A stretch of 5,526 nt of DNA from Propionibacteriaceae bacterium (GTDB lineage Bacteria; Actinomycetota; Actinomycetes; Propionibacteriales; Propionibacteriaceae), in NCBI GenBank assembly GCA_009787035.1, contig WRGV01000136.1:1-5526 (forward strand), in the 5' to 3' direction. The notes beneath the pieces are model-generated. The model was not told where the DNA came from and made no database searches. It saw only the letters and a program-made list of their open reading frames with translations. The position numbers and the translations under genes are program-made. Of this stretch, positions 1 to 5,526 are shown piece after piece. Within the stretch, counting starts at the first letter, position 1. Each line of letters opens with the position of its first letter.

Positions 1-1029
1 GTGGGCCTGCCGCTCGACTGGTCGAGCCTGAGCGGCAAGACGGTGTTGGTCACCGGCGCCTCGGGCATGATCGGCTCGTTTCTGATCGACGTGCTGGTGG
101 CGGTTGGCCGCGCGCGCGGTGTGGAGTGCCGGGCGATCGGGCTGGCCCGCGACGAGGCCCGGCTGCGCCGTCGGTTCGGCGTTGCGGCGGGGGCGGACGA
201 CACCGCCTTGCGGCTGGTGGGCATGGACGTCACCAAGCCCTGGCCGGACGCGTTGCCCCCGGCCGATTTCGTCATCCACGCCGCGAGCAACACGCACCCG
301 GTCGCGTACGCGACCGATCCGGTCGGCACGGTGATGACCAACGTGCAGGGCACGCTGAACGCGCTCGGATACGCCGTGCGCAGTCACGCGACACGGGCAT
401 GTTTCGTGTCCACCGTCGAGATTTATGGCGACGGCCGGCCGGGGCAGCGCCCGTTCGCCGAGGCCGATCTGGGCTATCTGGATTGCAACACTGTGCGGGC
501 GGGCTACCCCGAGGGCAAGCGCGTCGGAGAGTCGCTGTGCCAGGCGTTCCGCAGCCAGCACGGCATCGAATGCGTCATCCCGCGGCTGCCGCGCGTGCTC
601 GGGCCGACGGTGCTGCCGGACGACTCGAAGGCATCGTCCCAATTCATCGCCAAGGCCGTCGCCGGCGAGGACATCGTCCTCAAGAGCCCCGGCGAGCAGC
701 ACTACTCGTACCTGTACGTCGCCGATGCGGTGGCGGGGCTGCTGACGTGCCTGCTGGCGGGGCAGGACGGCCAGGCGTACAACGTCGCAGACCCGGGCTG
801 GGATCTCCATCTGCGCGAGCTGGCCCAGGCGGCGGCCGAGGTGGCCGGCACCCGGGTGATCTTCGACCTGCCTGACGAGGTGGAGCGGCGCGGTTTCTCC
901 GCCGCGACCACCGCGCTGCTGGACGGCACCAAGCTGGCCGGGCTCGGCTGGGCACCCCTGTTCGACGTGCCGACGGCCCTGGCGCATACGGTGGCTATCT
1001 TGAAAGAATCGGATTCGCACGGGGTGTGA
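1..1029 (+). CDS. NAD-dependent epimerase/dehydratase (extended SDR), nucleotide-sugar modifying; 5' end possibly cut
   Basis: Cytoplasmic NAD(P)-dependent sugar-nucleotide epimerase or dehydratase of the extended short-chain dehydrogenase/reductase family. Seen: a Rossmann dinucleotide-binding motif GASGMIG at residues 19-25, a conserved HAASNTHP stretch around 93-100, STVEIYG around 137-143 (the usual Ser/Thr-x-x-x-Tyr-Gly strand), the catalytic YPEGK at 169-173 (Tyr-x-x-x-Lys), and PRLPRVLGPT around 194-203. The 342-residue length is normal for the family. The ASNTHPVAYATDP and AGYPEGKRVGE blocks resemble, from memory, a subfamily found in capsule and teichoic-acid-like loci of Gram-positive bacteria, sometimes beside a TarI/IspD-like cytidylyltransferase; the exact substrate is unknown. 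The frame is open at base 1 and starts there with GTG. Only about 12 residues precede the first beta strand, and no ribosome binding site can be seen because the window begins there, so the true start may lie upstream. The gene converges on the minus-strand DUF2142 gene. Confidence 0.88.
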   Translation: MGLPLDWSSLSGKTVLVTGASGMIGSFLIDVLVAVGRARGVECRAIGLARDEARLRRRFGVAAGADDTALRLVGMDVTKPWPDALPPADFVIHAASNTHPVAYATDPVGTVMTNVQGTLNALGYAVRSHATRACFVSTVEIYGDGRPGQRPFAEADLGYLDCNTVRAGYPEGKRVGESLCQAFRSQHGIECVIPRLPRVLGPTVLPDDSKASSQFIAKAVAGEDIVLKSPGEQHYSYLYVADAVAGLLTCLLAGQDGQAYNVADPGWDLHLRELAQAAAEVAGTRVIFDLPDEVERRGFSAATTALLDGTKLAGLGWAPLFDVPTALAHTVAILKESDSHGV

Positions 1030-1094
1030 GGACGGCCCGGTGTGGACGGGGGCCGGGGCAGGCGTGGACGAGACGGGGGTCACCGCATCCAAGA

Positions 1095-1110
1095 GCCTTG
1101 ATGGCAAGGC
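1095..1110. other. small perfect hairpin, GCCTTG-ATGG-CAAGGC
   Basis: A 6-bp perfect stem with a 4-base loop lies 65 bases past the epimerase stop codon, in the gap between two convergent genes. An overlapping alternative stem, GGCG-ATA-CGCC, sits at 1108-1118. The position would suit a transcription terminator for the epimerase, but no T-tract follows on either strand, so an intrinsic terminator is doubtful. It could be chance in GC-rich DNA. Confidence 0.25.
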
Positions 1111-1121
1111 GATACGCCAGG

Positions 1122-1273
1122 ATGAGCATCGCCGTCCGCGCTAGTCGTCGGGCCTCGTGGCTGTGCTCATCGTCGTGGGTGCGCTGCTGAGCCTGGGTGC
1201 CTGGAGTCTGGCGTCCCCGGTCGGCGGATCCCCGGACACCGTGTGGTGGCCAGCCACGGGCGCGAGACGGTGA
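1122..1273 (+). pseudogene. decayed N-terminal fragment of a DUF2142-type membrane protein
   Basis: The frame from 1145 to the TGA at 1271-1273 reads a hydrophobic helix (VAVLIVVGALL, then SLGAW) followed by SLASPVGGSPD and TVWWPATG. It aligns without gaps over 27 residues with the first membrane helix and following loop of the intact minus-strand DUF2142 protein (VWVIVIVGLLG, SWIVASPIGAGAD), with 11 identities by eye. After the shared Asp it lacks six residues matching EDWHLD of the intact protein, then resumes as TVWWP against SVWCP. Upstream in this frame is a TAG at 1142-1144. A neighbouring frame from ATG 1122 gives MSIAVRASRRASW, which looks like the basic N-terminus, so a frameshift near 1145-1160 is likely. 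No ribosome binding site precedes GTG 1157 or GTG 1163, and nothing resembling the rest of the protein follows. Inference: remnant of a lost paralogue, not an active 38-residue peptide. Confidence 0.6.
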
Positions 1274-1277
1274 CGCC

Positions 1278-2837
1278 CTACAGCCGGCCCGCGCGCCGCG
1301 CCGGCGCATCGCGTACGGCGAACAGGCATGCCAGGGCTGCGGCGAAGGCCACCGAGCCGGCGATCCAGACGAACATCGGTGAGCCGACGCCGGTGGGCCA
1401 GGCGGGCACGCCCGAGCTCATGACCAGCGTCGGGTGGGCGAGGTCGACGACGTAGCGCTGGATCGTCGTGTGCAACGCCATGCAGTTCGCGGCGGCAAGC
1501 AGCCCGAAGGCCGCCAGCGTGGGCAAGGGGGGCAGCGGATCGGCGCCGGTGGCGTCGCGGCGCATCATCGCGATCGCGAACACCACGATGAGCAGCGGGG
1601 CCATGTAGCGGCCCTGGAGGCCGGCATTCTCAAGTCGGGCGAAGCTGGCCTGGGCGACGTACAGCGGCAGCGCGACGGTGACGAAGCCGACGCCGAGGAA
1701 AGCCACCAGCTTGCGCCTCGTCCAGCGGTGCGCAATGCCCCAGACGAACAGGCCGAGGGCCACGCCCACGCCCAGCGCTCCGTTGAGCGTCGACACCCAG
1801 AAATCGGGGTAGCCCAACCGCGGCAGCCACAGCTGGTCGAGCAGCAGGGGCAGCTGGGTGATGTTGTGCCACAGCAGGCCGAGCTCGGTGATGTTCCGCG
1901 GGCCTTGCGCCGACAGGGCCATGCCCGTCTCGGGGGCGAGCACCTCGCTCTGCTGGGCGGACAGGAATCCGATGACGCCGACCACGAAGACGGCGGCCAG
2001 TGCGACGAGCTGCCCGCGCAGCCCGCGCCAGGCCTGCGCGGCGGCACGGGGACGCAACGGCCGTGGCCGAGGCAGGTGGATCACCGCGACCGCCGCCGCC
2101 GTCAGGGCGGACATGGCGGCGCAGTCGGCTCGTGACAGCGCCGACAGCACGACCCCCACGACGGCGAGCGCGCCCAGCGCGACGCGTCTGGTTCGGGTCC
2201 GTCCGACGAAGACGCCCGTCAGGCCGAAGAAGACCGTCAACACGCCGGCGATGCCCCAGGCGCTGGGGTTCACCGAGGTGATGGTGTAGAAGCACAGGGG
2301 CACGAACGTCGCGGCAATCGTGTAGACGAGCAGCCGACGCCAGGCCGGCGGCAGCAGGCAGCACAGTGCCGCGATCAGGCCGAGCGCCAGCAACGCGTTG
2401 GTGATGCGGATGGCCCATACCGAGCCCAGGTAGTTGTCGCTGACGAACAGGTGCATCACGTGGTAGTAGCCGCCGGGATACTGGCCGATGTTGTGGCGGA
2501 AGGTCGCCTCCATCGCGTTGGGCACGTACGGGACGGGGCAGTGGGCGTCGTCCGACTTCAGCGCGTCGATGCACGACGAGCTGGCGGCGATGGCCTGGGG
2601 CACGGCGATCAACGGGGCACCGGTGGGGCTGTGGCCGACGATTGCGCACGTCGTGCCGGCCGGGCCGGGGCACCAGACCGAGTCCAGATGCCAGTCCTCA
2701 TCGGCGCCCGCTCCGATGGGTGAGGCGACGATCCACGACAGGCAAGCCCCCAGCAGGCCCACGATGACGATGACCCAGACCCACAGCCGAGGCCGACGGA
2801 TCAAGGACGGGCGTGGCGCATCGGCCGGCACGGGCAT
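1278..2837 (-). CDS. DUF2142 family polytopic membrane protein
   Basis: Integral membrane protein of unknown biochemical function; members of this family (PF09913) are frequent in surface-glycan loci of actinobacteria and other Gram-positives. From ATG 2837 it has 519 residues: a short basic N-terminus, a first membrane helix at about 19-38, then ASPIGAGADEDWH at 38-50, which matches the family's ASPxGxxPDE-x-x-H signature. A presumably extracytoplasmic Cys-containing region (C56, C64, C89, C100) follows, then roughly nine to ten hydrophobic segments between 136 and 507. SVNPSAWG (188-195) and LQGRYMAPLL (407-416) are further family hallmarks. The proline of the usual PDE is Ala here (GADE). 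The gene runs convergent to the epimerase and divergent from rmlB. The start is uncertain: AGGGGA abuts ATG 2837 but is ideally spaced for GTG 2831, giving 517 residues. The frame is open upstream to 2978, but that extension runs through the promoter region. A role in glycan assembly or export is inferred only from context. Confidence 0.85.
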   Translation of the reverse strand: MPVPADAPRPSLIRRPRLWVWVIVIVGLLGACLSWIVASPIGAGADEDWHLDSVWCPGPAGTTCAIVGHSPTGAPLIAVPQAIAASSSCIDALKSDDAHCPVPYVPNAMEATFRHNIGQYPGGYYHVMHLFVSDNYLGSVWAIRITNALLALGLIAALCCLLPPAWRRLLVYTIAATFVPLCFYTITSVNPSAWGIAGVLTVFFGLTGVFVGRTRTRRVALGALAVVGVVLSALSRADCAAMSALTAAAVAVIHLPRPRPLRPRAAAQAWRGLRGQLVALAAVFVVGVIGFLSAQQSEVLAPETGMALSAQGPRNITELGLLWHNITQLPLLLDQLWLPRLGYPDFWVSTLNGALGVGVALGLFVWGIAHRWTRRKLVAFLGVGFVTVALPLYVAQASFARLENAGLQGRYMAPLLIVVFAIAMMRRDATGADPLPPLPTLAAFGLLAAANCMALHTTIQRYVVDLAHPTLVMSSGVPAWPTGVGSPMFVWIAGSVAFAAALACLFAVRDAPARRAGRL

Positions 2838-2843
2838 TCCCCT
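2838..2843 (-). promoter_or_regulatory. ribosome binding site AGGGGA that bears on the DUF2142 start
   Basis: Read on the minus strand, AGGGGA touches ATG 2837 with no spacer but lies six bases before an in-frame GTG at 2831. The normal spacer favours the GTG, which would shorten the protein by two residues. A weaker purine run (GAAGA) further upstream could serve the ATG. Confidence 0.45.
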
Positions 2844-2848
2844 GTCTT

Positions 2849-2864
2849 CGTGAATGTGTTCACG
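2849..2864. promoter_or_regulatory. perfect inverted repeat CGTGAA-TGTG-TTCACG, possible operator or 5' leader hairpin
   Basis: Two 6-base arms are exact reverse complements around a 4-base centre. The element lies 11 bases upstream of the DUF2142 ATG, within the 152-base divergent region shared with rmlB. A possible minus-strand -10 (TATCGT, 2872 to 2867) would place transcription start inside it, which suits a repressor site. In RNA it could instead form a small hairpin just upstream of the ribosome binding site. No regulator is known from this window. Confidence 0.4.
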
Positions 2865-2896
2865 CCACGATAGCACCGGCCAATAAGGCGTTATGA

Positions 2897-3983
<1,087 letters not shown>

Positions 3984-3985
<2 letters not shown>

Positions 3986-3988
3986 GGA
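3984..3988 (+). promoter_or_regulatory. ribosome binding site of the glycosyltransferase, overlapping the rmlB stop
   Basis: AGGGA includes the last two bases of the rmlB TAG stop and lies eight bases before GTG 3997. This supports GTG 3997 as the start and suggests translational coupling with rmlB. Confidence 0.5.
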
Positions 3989-3996
3989 CGTCCGCG

Positions 3997-4983
3997 GTGG
4001 CGCACGACGCGGACGCCCCGGCGACGGCGCAGCCCGGGCAGATTCGCGACATTCAGGTGCTGCTGTCCACGTACAACGGCCACAGGTACCTGGAGGAGCA
4101 GCTGGCTAGCCTGCGCGCCCAGACCGTGGCGGGCCGCATGCGGGTTCTCGTGCGCGACGATGGCTCGACCGACGGCACGCCGGAATTGGTGCGCGCGTTC
4201 GACCCCGGCGATCTGGTCGTCGAGGTGATCGCCGGCGAGAACGTGGGCGTCATCGCGTCGTTTGCGGCGCTGCTGCGCGCGGCCGACCGCGACGCCGACG
4301 TGTTCCTGCTGTGCGACCAGGACGACGTCTGGCTTCCCGACAAGGTGGAATGTGCGGCCGACGCGGTGCGGGCGCAGCGCAGCGACGTTCCCGTGCTGTA
4401 CTGCGGACGTTCCACGATCACCGACGCCGCGCTGCGTCCGATCGGGGTGACCGATGCCGCGCCGAAGGGCCCCTCGTTCGTCAACGCGCTGCTGCACAAC
4501 ATCTCACCGGGCCACACGATGGCCATGAATCGTGCGCTGCTCGTGCTCGGCGCCGAGACGCTGCGCCCCACGCAGGTGTTCATCCACGACTGGTGGCTGT
4601 ACCAGCTGGCGGCCGGGTTGGGCCAGGTGGTGGTCGATCCGACGCCGCACGCGCTGTACCGGATGCACTCCGACAACGAGCTGGGCTACCTGACCACGCC
4701 GTGGCAGCGGTTCTGGGGCGGCGTGCACCGCGTGCTGACGCTCGATCGCACGGTCTGGAGCCGCCAGGCGTACGCGCTGTGGGACGCGGTGGGGCAGCAG
4801 CTGAGCCCGGCGGATCGGCGCACGCTGCTGACGTTCCTCGACCAGCACAGTCTGGCCGCGCGCCTGCGGTTCCTGCGCCGGTACGGCTTCGTGTATCAGA
4901 CCAAGGACTTCCCGGTGGTCGCGTCCACGCTGTTCGCGTTGGGCCGCTACCGCGACAAGACGCTGCCGCTAGGGGCGCGATAA
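3997..4983 (+). CDS. family 2 glycosyltransferase, rhamnosyltransferase-like
   Basis: Transfers a sugar from a nucleotide donor to a growing surface glycan; GT-A fold, metal dependent, cytoplasmic face. From GTG 3997 the protein has 328 residues: VLLSTYNGHRYLEEQL at 21-36 (family 2 start), RDDGSTDGT at 53-61 (nucleotide binding), GENVGVIASF at 80-89, DQDDVW at 107-112 (metal-binding Asp cluster typical of rhamnosyltransferase-like GT2), SPGHTMAMNRAL at 170-181, HDWW at 197-200 (likely acceptor and catalytic-base region), and YRMHSDNELG at 221-230, the YRxHxxNxxG block of this group. No membrane helix is apparent. The frame is open back to an ATG at 3931 inside rmlB, but that would add 22 non-homologous residues and lacks a better ribosome site. 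The location directly after rmlB suggests a dTDP-deoxysugar donor such as dTDP-rhamnose; this is inference. Confidence 0.92.
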   Translation: MAHDADAPATAQPGQIRDIQVLLSTYNGHRYLEEQLASLRAQTVAGRMRVLVRDDGSTDGTPELVRAFDPGDLVVEVIAGENVGVIASFAALLRAADRDADVFLLCDQDDVWLPDKVECAADAVRAQRSDVPVLYCGRSTITDAALRPIGVTDAAPKGPSFVNALLHNISPGHTMAMNRALLVLGAETLRPTQVFIHDWWLYQLAAGLGQVVVDPTPHALYRMHSDNELGYLTTPWQRFWGGVHRVLTLDRTVWSRQAYALWDAVGQQLSPADRRTLLTFLDQHSLAARLRFLRRYGFVYQTKDFPVVASTLFALGRYRDKTLPLGAR

Positions 4984-5076
4984 TCCGCCGTTAGTCTGGT
5001 TCGAGTTCGGCCTCACCGACACGGGCGGGCGGCGCCGTCGTGATCGGGGTGATGCGGGGATGTCGGCTGCCTCGGA

Positions 5077-5104
5077 TTGTCGCGATCTGTGATCGGTGTT
5101 TACT
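5077..5104 (+). promoter_or_regulatory. candidate promoter with an embedded dyad (CGATC-TGT-GATCG at 5083-5095)
   Basis: The 281-base gap 4984-5264 has no supported gene and no clear terminator after the glycosyltransferase. It turns AT-richer from about 5097 to 5175. A weak -35 (TTGTCG, 5077-5082) and -10 (TTTACT, 5099-5104) with a 16-base spacer flank a perfect 5-base dyad with a 3-base centre. GTGATCGG occurs at 5040-5047 and again at 5089-5096, overlapping the dyad. If real, the secreted-protein gene would have a leader of about 150 bases. A better-scoring CTGACA at 5103-5108 has no matching -10. Confidence 0.2.
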
Positions 5105-5264
5105 GACAGGCTCGATAGAAGGCTGGAAACCTCTAGAAAAGACGCAAAATGTCGGCACAGGGTCTGTTTTATGAGCCGCCTATCCCGTAGCGTTGGTCCC
5201 ATCAAGGTCTCCGATTGTCCTGATTGCGCACCCCGTGACCCTGTCCCTCCGCGAAAGGATCATC

Positions 5265-5526
5265 ATGAAACGTGCCCTCCCCGTCATCGTGGGCGCCGCT
5301 CTCGTCATCGCCACAGCCGCTCTGTCGGCGCCCCTGGCATTCGCCGACGAGCCTCCGGTCTCCGACGATGCCACGACGGCCATCACGACCACCAACGCCA
5401 CGATCACCGACACCGATGCTGCGGTGACCGTGGATGCTGCGGCTACCGATGCTGCGGTGACCGTGGATGCTGCGGCTACCGATGCTGCGGCGACCGACAC
5501 TGATGCTGTGGCGACCGACACTGATG
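5265..5526 (+). CDS. exported Ala/Thr/Asp-rich repeat protein, N-terminal part (cut by window edge)
   Basis: ATG 5265 is preceded by AAGGA at 5255-5259 with a 5-base spacer. The 87 visible residues open with a classical signal peptide: basic MKR, a hydrophobic core over about 4-25, and a likely signal peptidase I cut after AFA at residue 27, before DEPP. The mature part is low-complexity, made of Ala, Thr, Asp and Val, with no Cys, Trp or Lys. It contains two identical 11-residue units (DAAVTVDAAAT) at 51-72, then DAAAT and the start of DTDAVAT units that continue past the edge. The only charged residues in the mature part are acidic. This is the composition of an extended wall-spanning or stalk linker. 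Whether a sorting signal, S-layer or enzymatic domain follows cannot be seen, so the function is unknown. Overlapping long open frames on both strands here are by-products of the repeats. Confidence 0.82.
   Translation, partial: MKRALPVIVGAALVIATAALSAPLAFADEPPVSDDATTAITTTNATITDTDAAVTVDAAATDAAVTVDAAATDAAATDTDAVATDTD
5415..5480 (+). repeat. perfect 33-base tandem repeat, two copies
   Basis: Bases 5415-5447 and 5448-5480 are identical over all 33 positions and in frame, each encoding DAAVTVDAAAT. Each unit itself holds two GATGCTGCGG half-repeats. A partial third unit begins at 5481 but diverges after GATGCTGCGG. Confidence 0.95.
5490..5526 (+). repeat. second tandem repeat, 21-base period, running off the edge
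   Basis: GCGACCGACACTGATG occurs at 5490-5505 and again at 5511-5526, a 21-base period encoding ATDTDAV units. The second copy is cut by the window end, so copy number is unknown. This is a different unit from the 33-base repeat just before it. Confidence 0.8.

Noticed and set aside
1157..1273. A functional 38-residue membrane peptide
   Set aside because: No ribosome binding site precedes GTG 1157 or 1163, and similarity to the intact DUF2142 N-terminus with deletions is better explained by decay.
1434..2135. Long plus-strand open frame opposite the DUF2142 gene
   Set aside because: Very Arg/Gly/Gln/His-rich with no domain pattern; typical antisense shadow in high-GC DNA. The minus strand has clear membrane helices and family motifs.
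5096..5503. Plus-strand open frame of 135 codons giving a Cys/Arg-rich repeat (GCCGYRCCGDR-like)
   Set aside because: It is an out-of-frame reading of the tandem repeat in the secreted-protein gene, which has the better start, ribosome site and signal peptide. The GTG at 5096 has no ribosome site.
5180..5521. Minus-strand open frame rich in Ala, Ser and Val resembling a membrane or signal segment
   Set aside because: Antisense shadow of the Ala/Thr/Asp repeats; its apparent hydrophobicity follows from the complement of GAT/GCT/ACC codons.
5415..5526. Tandem repeats as a CRISPR array
   Set aside because: The copies are directly adjacent with no unique spacers, are not palindromic, and are in frame within a protein with a signal peptide.

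Overview
The window is high-GC (about two-thirds G+C by eye), with codons ending mostly in G or C, GTG as well as ATG starts, and AGGGGA/AAGGA-type ribosome binding sites. This fits a Gram-positive actinobacterium. The sequence style of the RmlB and membrane proteins suggests a Propionibacteriaceae or Bifidobacterium-like lineage, but that is only an impression. The content is a piece of a cell-surface polysaccharide locus, followed by the start of a secreted repeat protein.

Layout, left to right. (1) 1-1029, plus: NAD-dependent epimerase/dehydratase, possibly cut by the window's left edge. (2) 1030-1277: a 248-base gap holding a small hairpin and, on the plus strand, a decayed N-terminal fragment of a DUF2142-type membrane protein. 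(3) 1278-2837, minus: an intact DUF2142-family polytopic membrane protein. (4) 2838-2989: a divergent control region with a perfect inverted repeat (CGTGAA-N4-TTCACG). (5) 2990-3985, plus: rmlB, dTDP-glucose 4,6-dehydratase. (6) 3997-4983, plus: a GT-A family 2 glycosyltransferase whose ribosome binding site overlaps the rmlB stop codon. (7) 4984-5264: a 281-base intergenic region that becomes AT-richer and probably holds a promoter. (8) 5265 to the right edge, plus: the start of an exported Ala/Thr/Asp-rich protein with perfect 33-base tandem repeats.

How the genes may work together. The epimerase/dehydratase and RmlB make or modify nucleotide sugars in the cytoplasm. The family 2 glycosyltransferase, of the rhamnosyltransferase-like DQDD type, would transfer a sugar, plausibly a dTDP-activated deoxysugar, to a growing surface glycan. 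The DUF2142 protein is a membrane component often found in such loci. The secreted repeat protein is probably a separate unit of the cell surface. No complete undescribed system is evident. The most informative unusual signals are the DUF2142 remnant lying opposite an intact relative, the inverted repeat in the divergent promoter region, and the homogeneous repeat tract at the right edge.
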